From contig CALAWP010000051.1 in NCBI GenBank assembly GCA_937895345.1, forward strand, positions 1 to 64,000: DNA of 64,000 bases, given 5' to 3'. A model generated the notes under the pieces. That model had not been told where the DNA came from. It did not search any database and was given only the letters and a program-made list of their open reading frames with translations. The position numbers were made by a program, and so were the translations under genes. The DNA is from an uncultured Paenibacillus sp. GTDB taxonomy: Bacteria; Bacillota; Bacilli; Paenibacillales; Paenibacillaceae. This document shows positions 18,291 to 27,362 of the stretch, piece after piece (the stretch's first letter is position 1; every line of letters begins with the position of its first letter).

Positions 18291-19514
18291 CTAAGCGCCG
18301 TAGTCGTCCAGCGCAGCCTGCACGGCGGCGCCGGCGTCCAGCCGGAAGCCGTGCCGCAGCAGCGCCGCTTCGAGCGCGCCCAGCGTCAGCAGCACGTTGC
18401 GCTTGCTGCAGCTGTAACCCATCGTGCCGATGCGCCAGATGCGCCCTTTCAACGGGCCGAACGAGCTGGCGATTTCGATGCCGAATTGCTCCAGAAGCAT
18501 GGAGCGGACGGATTCGCCGTCGATGCCGGGCGGAATTTCGATGCACGTCACGACGGGCATCTTGCAGCGCGGATCGCCGTACAGCCGCAGCCCCATCGCT
18601 TCGATGCCGGCGACCAGCGCCGCTTCGTGCCGCCGATGGCGGGCGAACCGCTCCGGCAGCCCTTCCTGCAGCGTGACCCGCAGCCCTTCCCGCAAAGCGT
18701 AAAGCATCGACGTCGCTTCGGTATGATGATTCAAGCGCGCCGGGCTCCAGTAATCCTGCAGCTGGCTCAAGTCCAGGTAATTGCTTTGGATGACCGGCGC
18801 GGCGGCGTCGGAAGCTTCCCCTCCCGCAAGCAGCCCCTGCTCGATCCGCTTGCGGCGGAGCAGCTTCGCTTCCGCGCGGTCGTTATACGTAACCGGGGCA
18901 AGCCCCGAAGGGACGGACAAGCATTTTTGCGTGCCGCCGATGACGGCGTCGATCATCCATTCGTCCGCAGCCACCTCCACGCCGCCGATCGTCGCAACGG
19001 CGTCCACCACCAGAAGCGCGCCGCTCTCGCGGCATGCCGCGCCGATTCCTTCGAGCGGCTGCAGCCGTCCCGTCGACGTTTCTCCGTGCACCAGTGCGAC
19101 CAGCTTCGGCCGGTGCAAGCGGACGGCGGCTATAATTTGCTCCGGGTCGAAGACCGTTCCCCACTCGGCCTCGAGCGTCACGATCTCCGCTCCGCAGCGT
19201 CTGGCAATTTCAACGAGCAAGTGGCCGAACCGGCCGTATATCGGAACGAGCACCTTGTCTCCCGGCTCGATCAGCCCGGTCAGCACCGCCTCGATGCCCG
19301 CGCGGGAAGTCCCGTCCACGGGGTAAGCCCAGCGATTGGCCGTGGCGAACAGCTGCCGCAGCATTTCCATCGTTTCGTTCATCAGCGCCGTAAACTCGGG
19401 ATCGAACTGCCCCAGCACCGGATACGACATCGCCCGCAGCACGCGCGGGTCCGCTTCCACCGGTCCCGGCGTCATAATGATGCGCGGCGACGGAGACAAA
19501 TCCTTGTACGTCAT
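18291..19514 (-). CDS. pucG: (S)-ureidoglycine-glyoxylate aminotransferase
   Basis: A 407-residue fold-type I PLP aminotransferase of the AGXT/PucG group. The schiff-base Lys is K197 in GGTQKCLSVPSG, the ring-binding Asp is D171 in VVDAVATIGG, and the N-terminal signature is MTPGPVEADPRVL. In the purine pathway it transfers the amino group from ureidoglycine to glyoxylate, giving glycine and oxalurate. The location after allantoinase and allantoate amidohydrolase favours PucG over a plain serine or alanine-glyoxylate aminotransferase. The ATG at 19514 has GGAGG ten bases upstream and overlaps the upstream stop by one base. It is the last gene of the ureide operon. Confidence 0.88.
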   Translation of the reverse strand: MTYKDLSPSPRIIMTPGPVEADPRVLRAMSYPVLGQFDPEFTALMNETMEMLRQLFATANRWAYPVDGTSRAGIEAVLTGLIEPGDKVLVPIYGRFGHLLVEIARRCGAEIVTLEAEWGTVFDPEQIIAAVRLHRPKLVALVHGETSTGRLQPLEGIGAACRESGALLVVDAVATIGGVEVAADEWMIDAVIGGTQKCLSVPSGLAPVTYNDRAEAKLLRRKRIEQGLLAGGEASDAAAPVIQSNYLDLSQLQDYWSPARLNHHTEATSMLYALREGLRVTLQEGLPERFARHRRHEAALVAGIEAMGLRLYGDPRCKMPVVTCIEIPPGIDGESVRSMLLEQFGIEIASSFGPLKGRIWRIGTMGYSCSKRNVLLTLGALEAALLRHGFRLDAGAAVQAALDDYGA

Positions 19515-20818
19515 TATAATTTCGCCTCCTCGTAGCCTAGTCTGTACAGCAATCGCGCCAGAACGGCGACGCCGACCGCCAGCTCGCGCGGCGGCGTATA
19601 TTCCTCCGGCGAGTGGGATATGCCTCCCCGGCTCGGCACGAACAGCATCGCGGTCGGGCATACATGCCTGAACATCTGGGCATCGTGGCCCGCTCCGCTC
19701 ATCATGCGGCGGAAGGGGACGTCCAGTTCGGCGCAGGCATCGTCCAAATATCCCGTTAACCGTCCATCCATGGGCACCGGCGCTTCCCGCAGCCACTCCG
19801 AATGGCGGAGCTCGAGCTTGCGCCGGCTCGCAATGTCGCCGAACGCGGAAACCGTCCACTTCGCGAGCCGGTCCAGCGCTTCCTCGTCCGCATGGCGGAT
19901 GTCGACCGTAAATTCGGCCTTGCCCGGCACCACATTGGAAACGTTGGGCTGAATGTGCAGCCGGCCGACCGTCGCGACAAGCGGCGGACCGAGCCGCACC
20001 GCCTCGGCCTGCAGCGCGGCGATCATCGCGCACGCGCCTTCCAGCGCGTCCCGCCGCATGTGCATCGGGGTCGTGCCCGCATGATTGGCTTCGCCGCCAA
20101 CCTCAAAGAAGAACCGCCGCTGACCCGCGATGGCATCCACGACGCCGACCTTCAAGCCTTCCTTCTCCAGCACGGCGCCTTGCTCGACGTGCACCTCCAC
20201 GTAGGCGGCGATATCCGTCCTTCTGGCGGCGCGGTGCGTCCCTTCGCCAAATCCGCACGCCCGCATCGCCTCCCGCAAAGAAACGTCCCCGGCATCCCGC
20301 AGCTCTTCCGCCGCGGCGAAGCCGCGCATGCCCGCAATGCTGCCAGAGCCCCAATACGCTAACGGAAACCGGCTCCCTTCCTCCTCGCACAACGATACGA
20401 CCTCGACGGTCCTCTTCGGCCGGCCGTACACGCGGCGCAAATAATCGACGGCGATCAGACTTGCGGCGATGCCGAACGCTCCGTCGTATTTGCCCCCCTC
20501 CACGACCGTATCGATATGGGAACCGGCCAATACCGACGGCAGACCGGTCTCCCCTCGCAGCTTGCCGAACAGATTGCCGACTTCATCGAAAGCGGTCTCC
20601 AGGCCGCACGCGGCCATGCGGCTTTCCAAATGCCGCTGCGCCGCCAGCCATTCTTCCGTATACAGCAGGCGCGTCACTCCGCCCCCTTCTCCGCTCGTTC
20701 TCGTAAACGCCGCCAGCTCATCCAGAAGCTTCACGGCCTCCCGTTCAAAGTACGCCAATTGCTCCTCGTGTCCGAACAAGGCCGTTTCGTTCAGCGTTCC
20801 GCCTTCCATGACCGTCAT
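19514..20818 (-). CDS. allC: Allantoate amidohydrolase
   Basis: An M20-family metal-dependent amidohydrolase of about 434 residues. Metal-binding motifs are GSHIDTVVEGGKYDGAFG, CEEEGSRF, VEVHVEQG and, near the C-terminus, SGAGHDAQMF and SHSPEEYTPP. Similar enzymes hydrolyse N-carbamoyl amino acids, but the neighbours (allantoinase, PucG) point to allantoate. It would release ammonia and CO2 and pass on ureidoglycine. The ATG at 20818 is preferred because GGAG lies upstream at good distance; ATG 20827 overlaps the previous stop but has no spacing, and 20809 is a third option. Confidence 0.88.
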   Translation of the reverse strand: MTVMEGGTLNETALFGHEEQLAYFEREAVKLLDELAAFTRTSGEGGGVTRLLYTEEWLAAQRHLESRMAACGLETAFDEVGNLFGKLRGETGLPSVLAGSHIDTVVEGGKYDGAFGIAASLIAVDYLRRVYGRPKRTVEVVSLCEEEGSRFPLAYWGSGSIAGMRGFAAAEELRDAGDVSLREAMRACGFGEGTHRAARRTDIAAYVEVHVEQGAVLEKEGLKVGVVDAIAGQRRFFFEVGGEANHAGTTPMHMRRDALEGACAMIAALQAEAVRLGPPLVATVGRLHIQPNVSNVVPGKAEFTVDIRHADEEALDRLAKWTVSAFGDIASRRKLELRHSEWLREAPVPMDGRLTGYLDDACAELDVPFRRMMSGAGHDAQMFRHVCPTAMLFVPSRGGISHSPEEYTPPRELAVGVAVLARLLYRLGYEEAKL

Positions 20819-20823
20819 CTCCC

Positions 20824-22209
20824 TCATCTCCTGACATCGTTATGTTTGATCCATCGTCCCGTCCTGATGTCGGAGAGTCCGGCCGCCTCCTCATAGACCA
20901 AGCGTCCTCTCGAATATGTCGCCTTCACTTTGCAATGCATGCGCTCCCCGATATACGGGCTGTGAGGATGCCGGTGATACAGACGGTCCCTCTCCACCGT
21001 ATAGGAGCGGTTCAGATCGACCAGCGCGAGGTCCGCGTCGGCGCCTTCGCGAATTTCTCCCTTGGCCGCCAGAAGGCCGAAGCGTCTCGCCGGCTCCCAG
21101 GCCGTCATCCGGGCCAGCAGCGGCAGCGGCAGTCCGCGCCGGACATGTCCTTCGCCCAGCATAATTTCCAGCGACTGCTGCGCACCGGCAATGCCTCCCC
21201 ACGCTTCGAAGAAATCGCCCCCCTCCTTCATCTCCTCCGGACAGGGCGAGTGGTCGGAGGCGATGATATGAACCCGCCCGGCGGCAACTTCCCGCCACAG
21301 CGCTTCCCGCTCCTCCTCTCCGCGAAGCGGAGGCGCGCATTTGGCCGCGGCCCCCTTCTCGGTCATGGCGTCCGTTGTCAGCTTCAAATAATGCGGACAC
21401 GTTTCCGCCGTGACGTCCAGTCCTTTCTTGCGCGCATCCTCAACGGCCCTCACGCCCGCGGCGCTGCTAATATGGACGATATGAAGGGCGCAGCCCGTCC
21501 GCTCCGCATAAAACAAGGCGCGGTTAATCGCCTCCAGCTCCGCGACGACGGGACGCGAAGCGGCATAATCGGCCGCCGACGCGCGCCCTTCCCGCCGCAT
21601 AAGCTCGGCGAGCCGCGATACGAGCGGCTCGCTTTCGGCATGGAGCGCCAGCACCTTGCCGGTCTCGGCGATCCGCTTCATCCCTTCCAGCAGCGTATAA
21701 TCGTCGACCTCGCGAAAGGCGTCCTCGGACGGATCGCCCGGCGATGACATAAACGCCTTGAAGCCGATGACGCCGGCCTCGTGCAGCGGCGCGATCTCAT
21801 CCAGCTTGCCGGGAACGAGGCCGCCCCACAAGCCGTAATCGACGCAGGAGTTGCCCGCCGCCGCCGCCAGCTTCAGCTCCAGCGCCCGTACCGTAACCGT
21901 CGGCGGAATGCCGTTCAGCGGCATATCCAGATAAGCCGTGCAGCCCCCCGCCGCCAGCGCGGCCGAGCCGGTGCGGAAGCCTTCCCAATGTCCCATGCCG
22001 GGTTCGTTCAAGTGAACGTGGGCGTCGATCATGCCCGGCATGATCGTCAACCCGCTTGCGTCAATCGTCTCGGCGCCGGCTTCGTCCAGACCGGTGCCAA
22101 TCGCGGCAATCCGGCCGTCCTTGATCCCGATGTCCGCCTCTATCGCTTCGTCCTTCAGCACAACCGTTCCGTTTTTGATCACGGTATCCCATTTTCCCGC
22201 TCCCGCCAT
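20824..22209 (-). CDS. allB: Allantoinase
   Basis: A 461-residue amidohydrolase of the dihydropyrimidinase/allantoinase family. The metal pair H64 and H66 lies in DAHVHLNEPG, a carboxylated Lys is likely in IGFKAFMSSPG, and the last metal Asp is in HIIASDHSPC. It opens the hydantoin ring of allantoin to allantoate, which the next gene product degrades. The length is normal. The ribosome binding site is weak. It overlaps the following gene in an ATGA arrangement, showing a single operon. Confidence 0.93.
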   Translation of the reverse strand: MAGAGKWDTVIKNGTVVLKDEAIEADIGIKDGRIAAIGTGLDEAGAETIDASGLTIMPGMIDAHVHLNEPGMGHWEGFRTGSAALAAGGCTAYLDMPLNGIPPTVTVRALELKLAAAAGNSCVDYGLWGGLVPGKLDEIAPLHEAGVIGFKAFMSSPGDPSEDAFREVDDYTLLEGMKRIAETGKVLALHAESEPLVSRLAELMRREGRASAADYAASRPVVAELEAINRALFYAERTGCALHIVHISSAAGVRAVEDARKKGLDVTAETCPHYLKLTTDAMTEKGAAAKCAPPLRGEEEREALWREVAAGRVHIIASDHSPCPEEMKEGGDFFEAWGGIAGAQQSLEIMLGEGHVRRGLPLPLLARMTAWEPARRFGLLAAKGEIREGADADLALVDLNRSYTVERDRLYHRHPHSPYIGERMHCKVKATYSRGRLVYEEAAGLSDIRTGRWIKHNDVRR

Positions 22210-22260
22210 GCCGTCACCGTCCCTTTTCCATGCAATGTTCCGCGCTTGCGGCGCTCTATA

Positions 22261-22290
22261 GCACGCGGCGGCCCGAAGAGCCGCCGCGCG
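22261..22290 (-). repeat. GC-rich intercistronic hairpin in the ureide operon
   Basis: The arms GCACGCGGCGGC and GCCGCCGCGCG form a strong stem between the substrate-binding protein and allantoinase genes. No T-run follows on the minus strand. It more likely stabilises the abundant binding-protein mRNA or partly attenuates downstream genes. Confidence 0.55.
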
Positions 22291-22300
22291 TCGATGCTGC

Positions 22301-23377
22301 CTATTCCATCTCGACCTTGAACAGGGCTGGATCCACTTCCTTCAGCAGGCTGAGATCATGATAGGAGGAGCGGTCCGGAATCGTCTTGATGTTGCCGACC
22401 GACTTCAAATATTCGCCGACGGCCGGTCCATTGCTGCCGTTCACATACGCGTCGCTAACCTCCATCGAATAGACGTTGCGGTTCATAATTTCCGTCAGCT
22501 CTTCCTCCGTCAAATGCAGCTCCGGCGCCAAAATTTTGATCGCTTCCTCGCGGTTTTCGTTAATATAATCCGTCGCCTTTTTCAAGCTGCGCAATATCGC
22601 CTTCAGCGTGTTCGGATTTTTGTCCAGAAAGTCGTCCGTCACTTGAATCGTCGTATGGACGCTCATCCATTCCACGTCCCCCTGCTTATCCGGCAGCTCG
22701 CTCTTCGTGCCGCTGAACAGAAACTTGCCGCCGCCTTGAATCGCCTTCGTAATGAACGGCTCCCAAGCCGCCATGGCGTCGATGTCGCCCTTCTCCAGCG
22801 CCACGACCGCATCGCTGGGCGCCAGATTGACGTATTTGATTTTGCTTGCGTCCACGCCAAGCTCCTCGGCCATATTGTTGATGGCGATCATGACGTCCGC
22901 GCCGCTCGGAATGCCGATCGTCTTGCCTTCCAGATCCTTGGCGCTGGTCAGCTCCAAATCCTTCGCTCCGACGACCGCCTGCGTGCCGGCGATCTGCGCC
23001 AGCGGGGAAATAATTTTGACCGGAATGTCCGTCGATTTCAAAATAATATCCATAAAGTTCGTCTGAATGCTTACCGGCGCGCTGCCGCCCGCCACCATCG
23101 GCCCGATGTCCGGTCCGCTTTCGATCAGCTGGCTCGTCACCTCGAGCCCTTCTTCCTTGAAATAACCCAGCTTGTCGGCAATAATTTGCTGGGACGAAAT
23201 TTGCGCGTCGCGCACGCCGACCAGCGTCAGCTCCTTCGTTTCCAGATCCGTGCCGCCTTCCCCGCCGCTGCCCGCAGCCGGCGCGTTGCCGCTCCCATTT
23301 CCGCCGCACGCCGTCAGCATCAGCATGATCGCCGTTGCCGCCATACCCGATTTCAACCACTTGTTCCCTTTTGTCAT
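22301..23377 (-). CDS. ABC transporter substrate-binding lipoprotein, SsuA/NrtA type
   Basis: A 358-residue lipoprotein. The signal peptide ends in the lipobox LTAC, followed by a Gly/Ser-rich linker. The body resembles the nitrate/sulfonate/taurine-binding group (SsuA, NrtA, ThiY), with VGAKDLELTSAKDLEGKTIG and AMAAWEPFITKAI. The start is the ATG at 23377 with GGAGAG upstream. Its genetic place between the import genes and allantoin catabolism suggests it binds allantoin, allantoate or another purine product. The family is broad, and the ligand cannot be read from the sequence. Confidence 0.88.
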   Translation of the reverse strand: MTKGNKWLKSGMAATAIMLMLTACGGNGSGNAPAAGSGGEGGTDLETKELTLVGVRDAQISSQQIIADKLGYFKEEGLEVTSQLIESGPDIGPMVAGGSAPVSIQTNFMDIILKSTDIPVKIISPLAQIAGTQAVVGAKDLELTSAKDLEGKTIGIPSGADVMIAINNMAEELGVDASKIKYVNLAPSDAVVALEKGDIDAMAAWEPFITKAIQGGGKFLFSGTKSELPDKQGDVEWMSVHTTIQVTDDFLDKNPNTLKAILRSLKKATDYINENREEAIKILAPELHLTEEELTEIMNRNVYSMEVSDAYVNGSNGPAVGEYLKSVGNIKTIPDRSSYHDLSLLKEVDPALFKVEME

Positions 23378-23527
23378 ATGAATCTCTCCTCTTGTTTGTA
23401 TATGTAAGCGGAACGTCAGATTCCGCACGCAAGCCAGGCGCATGAGGCGGGACCGGAGGGTCAACATACGTGTTCCAGCCCGCTTGCTCATTCCGCCGGA
23501 CGCGCGGTTCTTTCGTTGCCGGCTTAT

Positions 23528-24379
23528 TTATTTTTGCACCGCATCCCTCAGGCCGCCCTTGCGCCATGCCAGCGCCTTGCGCTCCACCAGCTTGAGCAGA
23601 TACGAGAACAGGCTGTACTCCAGGCCGATCAGGATGATCGCGATAAACATGTTGCTGATTTTAAAATAGTTCCTCGCGTCGACGATAATGTAGCCGAGTC
23701 CGGACTTCGCTCCCATCATTTCCGAGACGATCAGCGCCGAAAACGACAGTCCAAGGCTGACTTGCGCGCCGACGAGAAAGTTCGGAAAAGCCGACGGCAG
23801 CAAGACGCGGGCAAAAATTTGCCTCTCCGACGCCCCCAGACTCATGGCCGAGCGCACCAGCGTCGAAGGAACGCTCTTGAAGCCGTCGAGCGTATAGACG
23901 AGCACCGGAATAAACGTCGTCCAGGCAATCAGCAGCACCTTCGGAAACTCGCCGATGCCGAACCAGATAATGAACAGCGGCAGCAGCGCCAGCGCAGGAA
24001 TCGGACCGATCATGTTCAGCACGGGCGACAGCCAATACTCCGCCGCTCTGTACTTGCTCATGAAGACGCCGACCGCGAGCGCCGCGATGCAGCCGATCAT
24101 GAAGCCGACGACGATGCGAAAGGTGCTGGCCAGGATGCTGTCGAGAATGATGCCCGTCTTTGCCAGCTCGATCCCTTCCTGCAGCAGCACCGTAGGCGCC
24201 GGCAAAAAGTTCGGGTTGAACAGCTTCAGCGATTCGTTCGCCCGGGAGAACAGCTCCCAGCAGACGAACAGCAATAAGGACGGGATAAAGGTCCATCGGT
24301 ACAGCGAGAACGACTTGGCCTTCCTCGTGCCCGTCGTTGCGGCGCCTTCTGCTGCCATAGCCGCTTTGCCTCCGTTCAT
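23528..24379 (-). CDS. ABC transporter permease, SsuC/TauC type
   Basis: A 283-residue permease with about six membrane helices and the binding-protein-dependent EAA loop (SLGASERQIFARVLLPSAFP). The family imports sulfonates, nitrate, taurine or pyrimidines. The start overlaps the upstream ATPase stop (TGATG). The 150 bases between this gene and the binding-protein gene show no gene. Operon context suggests ureide import. Confidence 0.9.
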   Translation of the reverse strand: MNGGKAAMAAEGAATTGTRKAKSFSLYRWTFIPSLLLFVCWELFSRANESLKLFNPNFLPAPTVLLQEGIELAKTGIILDSILASTFRIVVGFMIGCIAALAVGVFMSKYRAAEYWLSPVLNMIGPIPALALLPLFIIWFGIGEFPKVLLIAWTTFIPVLVYTLDGFKSVPSTLVRSAMSLGASERQIFARVLLPSAFPNFLVGAQVSLGLSFSALIVSEMMGAKSGLGYIIVDARNYFKISNMFIAIILIGLEYSLFSYLLKLVERKALAWRKGGLRDAVQK

Positions 24380-25140
24380 CACGATCCCACCTTTGCTTCC
24401 GCCAGTTTCAAATGGTCTTCCTCCATCAGCACGCGCTCGATCCGGTTCATCATTTCGCCGAAGCCGGCGGAGTGCGACGTGCGGGGATGCCGGATGCCGA
24501 CCTCGAAAATATCCGCAATTTCGCCATGCTTCATAACGACGACCCGGTCCGCCAAGTAGACCGCTTCGCTGATGCTGTGCGTCACGAACAGCACCGTCGG
24601 CTTCAGCTTGGCGCAAATTTTTTGCAGCTCGGCCCGCATCGACTCTCGGGTCAGCACGTCAAGCGCGCCGAACGGCTCATCCATAAGCAAAATATCCGGC
24701 TTGCCCGCCAGCGCCCTGGCGATGCCGACCCGCTGCTTCATTCCTCCGGACAGCTCGGCGGGATAGTGCGACGCGTACGGCTCCAGGCCGACCAGCCTCA
24801 AATAGTCCATCGCCGTCTCCCGGGCTTGCGCCTTCGGCAGCTTCTGCACCTCCGGCCCGAACGCGATATTGTCCAGCACCGTCATCCACGGGAACAGCGC
24901 ATGATCCTGAAATACCATGCCCCGCGACTTCGACGGACCCGCAACGGGCTCTCCGTCGACCGTAATCGCGCCCCGGTCCGGCGGCAAGTAACCCGCGATC
25001 ATGTTCAGCAGCGTGGACTTGCCGCAGCCGCTGTGCCCCAGAATGCAAATGAACTCATGGGCATGGACCGTCAAATCGATGCCCTTCAAGATCGTCCGGT
25101 CGCCGAAGCCTTTGCCGACATTCCGCACTTCCAGCTTCAT
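24379..25140 (-). CDS. ABC transporter ATP-binding protein, SsuB/TauB type
   Basis: A 253-residue ATPase with Walker A GHSGCGKST, Q-loop FQDHALFPW, signature LSGGMKQR and Walker B ILLMDEPFGALD, followed by THSISEA. It is the energiser of the SsuABC-type importer and the first gene of the leftward six-gene ureide operon. The ATG at 25140 has GGAG close upstream. A candidate promoter lies about 20 bases ahead of it. Confidence 0.92.
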   Translation of the reverse strand: MKLEVRNVGKGFGDRTILKGIDLTVHAHEFICILGHSGCGKSTLLNMIAGYLPPDRGAITVDGEPVAGPSKSRGMVFQDHALFPWMTVLDNIAFGPEVQKLPKAQARETAMDYLRLVGLEPYASHYPAELSGGMKQRVGIARALAGKPDILLMDEPFGALDVLTRESMRAELQKICAKLKPTVLFVTHSISEAVYLADRVVVMKHGEIADIFEVGIRHPRTSHSAGFGEMMNRIERVLMEEDHLKLAEAKVGS

Positions 25141-25155
25141 TTCTCTCCACCCCTA

Positions 25156-25227
25156 TCTATATTTGTCAGATAACATTACACAACGAGCGATGTCTGTTAC
25201 CATCATAAAACGTTTCTTGTTCGTTGT
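25156..25227 (-). promoter_or_regulatory. Candidate promoter and operator of the ureide operon
   Basis: On the minus strand TTGTGT (25183-25178) and TATAGA (25161-25156) are 16 bp apart. An inverted repeat with arms ACAACGA (25180-25186) and TCGTTGT (25221-25227) overlaps the -35, so a repressor or activator may bind here. It does not match the B. subtilis PucR box as remembered. Confidence 0.4.
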
Positions 25228-25410
25228 CATTGTATAAAATCGACAGAAATACCGGGGGATTATTGAATATGTTGCATAAAAGCGATTATGGCGGAGATGT
25301 GCAGGGGGTGACTGTGTTAGGTTTGTTCACTCGAAAGGCTTGCGGGCAGTTGGGCCCGCCGCCTCTTGTCTTAAACGAATCCTGGCGCCTGTTCTCGCGA
25401 CTCCGCCGCC

Positions 25411-25588
25411 AACGAACCTGGCACCTCTCGCACTTGTCGCACAGCACTGCTAACGAACCTGGCACCTCTCGCACTTGTCGCACAGCACTGCTAACGAACC
25501 TGGCACCTCTCGCAGTTGTCGCTCACCGCTGCTAACGAACTTGGCACCTCTCGCACTTGTCGCTCACCGTTCCTAACGAACTTGTCAG
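25411..25588. repeat. 41-bp tandem repeats, four full units and a partial one
   Basis: Units starting AACGAACCTGGCACCTCTCG begin at 25411, 25452, 25493, 25534 and 25575, exactly 41 bp apart. The first two are nearly identical and later ones diverge, with the last truncated. There are no unique spacers, so it is not a CRISPR array. No convincing coding sequence crosses it. Confidence 0.85.
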
Positions 25589-26130
25589 CGCTTAACAGCC
25601 CTAAATCGTCGGTTTTTCAAATCTAAAGAACCTCAGTAACGCTACTCAGCAGTTTTCGTGCTCATTTCCGCTAAAAACCCGACATTAACAATTCCTAGGT
25701 TCGTTAAAATTTGAAAAGGCCAAAATTCGACCATTTAGCGTTACTCAGATTCGTTAGGGCGCGGCGCGTGGGCCGTGAAGTGCACAAAAGCAGGGGCGCA
25801 GCTCGCGGCTGCGAAAGCTGGCGGAGAGACACAAGTCACCCCAAGAGTAGAGTAGCGTCGCGGGGTCGTGAATACAGGAGCATCAGGTGAATGATGGATT
25901 CATGCAAGAACGAGCGCAAGACAGGCGCGGCAGCATAGGACAAGCGCGACAGTGCAGGACAGGCACGGCAGCACAGGATGGAGGGCGAAAGTCCCGCGGA
26001 CGGACTCCGAACGGACACGGTCGGACGCCGACAGACGGACACGGCGGACTCCGACGGACACGAACGGACACGGGCGGACACGGGGGACGCCGACGGACAA
26101 GGATGGGGCAGCGAGCAAAGACCGCTGCGG
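25589..26130. other. Non-coding, low-complexity intergenic stretch
   Basis: No credible gene was seen. The first part holds scattered TTCGTTA-like words that are the reverse complement of the TAACGAA core of the 41-bp repeats. From about 25880 to 26103 there are degenerate repeats first of GACAGGCRCGGCAGCA and then of CGGACACG type words. Any reading frames here are repeat-driven, without ribosome binding sites. Confidence 0.6.
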
Positions 26131-26137
26131 GCTGCGA

Positions 26138-26166
26138 AAAAGGCCGGCTGCGGGCAGCCGGCCTTA
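26138..26166 (-). terminator. Terminator of the chromate transporter operon
   Basis: A perfect 12-bp GC-rich stem (AAGGCCGGCTGC with GCAGCCGGCCTT) is followed on the minus strand by five T residues. Confidence 0.85.
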
Positions 26167-26170
26167 CCTG

Positions 26171-26722
26171 TTACGCATGAAAATGAGGCACAACGAGCCC
26201 GCCGTAAGCAAAAGCGGCCACGATGACGATAGCGGGGTGTATTTTGCGCAGCTGCATCGCCCAGAAAGCGACGGCCGCAATGAGAAGCGACTGGATCCAG
26301 CCCACCGCTTCAAAGGAGCTTTGCGCCATTTGCCACGTCAGGAGCAGCATCATCATGGCGATAACCGGCTGCACCAGCAGCGTCATCCCCTTAACGACAG
26401 GCGACTGCCGATGCTTTTGCAGGACGCGAAGCAATATAATGAGCGCCACCGCCGAAGGCACGACCGTGGCGGACAACGCCAGCAGCGCGCCGGCGATGCC
26501 GGCGACATCGTAGCCGACAAAGGCCGCGATTTTGGTCGCGATCGGGCCGGGCAGCGCATTGCCAAGCGCCAATATGTTGGAAAACTGCTCCGGCGTCGCC
26601 CACTGATAGTGGTCGACGACTTCCCTGTACATGAGCGGAATGGAGGCGGGTCCGCCGCCGTAGCCGAGCACGTTGGAGACAAAAAAACCTACGATCAACC
26701 GAATCCATTCAATCCATTCCAC
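26171..26722 (-). CDS. ywrA: Chromate transporter, short-chain subunit (YwrA-like)
   Basis: A 183-residue half-size CHR-family protein with about six helices. The family signature is present as VLGYGGGPASIPL followed by ALGNALPGPIATKIAAF. Short CHR proteins occur as gene pairs that together act as a chromate exporter. The GTG start at 26722 has GGAGG eight bases upstream and overlaps the partner gene by 14 bp. With the Lrp gene upstream and the GGT-like gene divergent, the order is that of B. subtilis ywrDCBA. Confidence 0.85.
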   Translation of the reverse strand: MEWIEWIRLIVGFFVSNVLGYGGGPASIPLMYREVVDHYQWATPEQFSNILALGNALPGPIATKIAAFVGYDVAGIAGALLALSATVVPSAVALIILLRVLQKHRQSPVVKGMTLLVQPVIAMMMLLLTWQMAQSSFEAVGWIQSLLIAAVAFWAMQLRKIHPAIVIVAAFAYGGLVVPHFHA

Positions 26723-27359
26723 GAGTCACGCCTCCTTGGCCTTTCGCTTTCGCATCCCGTTCCCGCTTCTCGCGGCGTTCTTCTCTCCTATGCTTCCACG
26801 CCGCCGACATCCGCATATGAAACGCTCCGTATGCCAGAAACAGCACAATGACAATCGCCGGGTGAAGCTGCACGAGCTGCAGAAGGCCGAACGCCAGTAT
26901 AAACGAGCCGATGCCCGCGTAAATGCCGAGACCTTTGACCGCTTTCTCCCCGAACTCGTAAGCCATCACGCCGAGCATGACGGCAATAACCGGAATAACG
27001 GCGCCGATCATTCCCTGCACGACCGCCGATCCGCTCAGCCATTGCACGGCGGACAGCAGCGCAACGACGGCAACGCTTGAAGGCAAAATATGCGCAAGCA
27101 CCGCCACGACCGCGCCGAACCAGCCTTTGAGCCGGTAGCCGAGATAAGCGGCCATCTTCGTCGCAATCGGCCCCGGCAGCGCGTTGGCCAGCGCCAAAAT
27201 TTCGCCAAACTCGTCGTCGTCCAGCCATTTGTAGTAACTAACCGCCTCGTACCGGATGAGCGGAATGACGGACGGACCGCCGCCGTAGCCGAGTACGCCG
27301 GTTTTCATCATTGCCCAGGACAGCTGCGCGTACGGACTTCCTTTGATGGCCGTCGTCAT
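26709..27359 (-). CDS. ywrB: Chromate transporter, short-chain subunit (YwrB-like)
   Basis: A 216-residue CHR half-protein paralogous to its neighbour, with VLGYGGGPSVIPL and LANALPGPIATKMAAYLGY at equivalent places. The C-terminal 30 residues are strongly charged (KHRREERREKRERDAK) and should face the cytoplasm. The two halves probably insert with opposite topology and work as a heterodimer. The start lies three bases after the stop of the Lrp-type regulator, so the three genes form one operon. Confidence 0.85.
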   Translation of the reverse strand: MTTAIKGSPYAQLSWAMMKTGVLGYGGGPSVIPLIRYEAVSYYKWLDDDEFGEILALANALPGPIATKMAAYLGYRLKGWFGAVVAVLAHILPSSVAVVALLSAVQWLSGSAVVQGMIGAVIPVIAVMLGVMAYEFGEKAVKGLGIYAGIGSFILAFGLLQLVQLHPAIVIVLFLAYGAFHMRMSAAWKHRREERREKRERDAKAKGQGGVTRGMD

Positions 27360-27362
27360 CGG

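Noticed and set aside
25411..25588. 41-bp repeats as a CRISPR array
   Set aside because: The repeats abut with no unique spacers and no cas genes are near.
25887..26851. Plus-strand frames in the GGACACG-rich stretch
   Set aside because: Low-complexity, no start signals, and the longest runs antisense into the chromate transporter gene.
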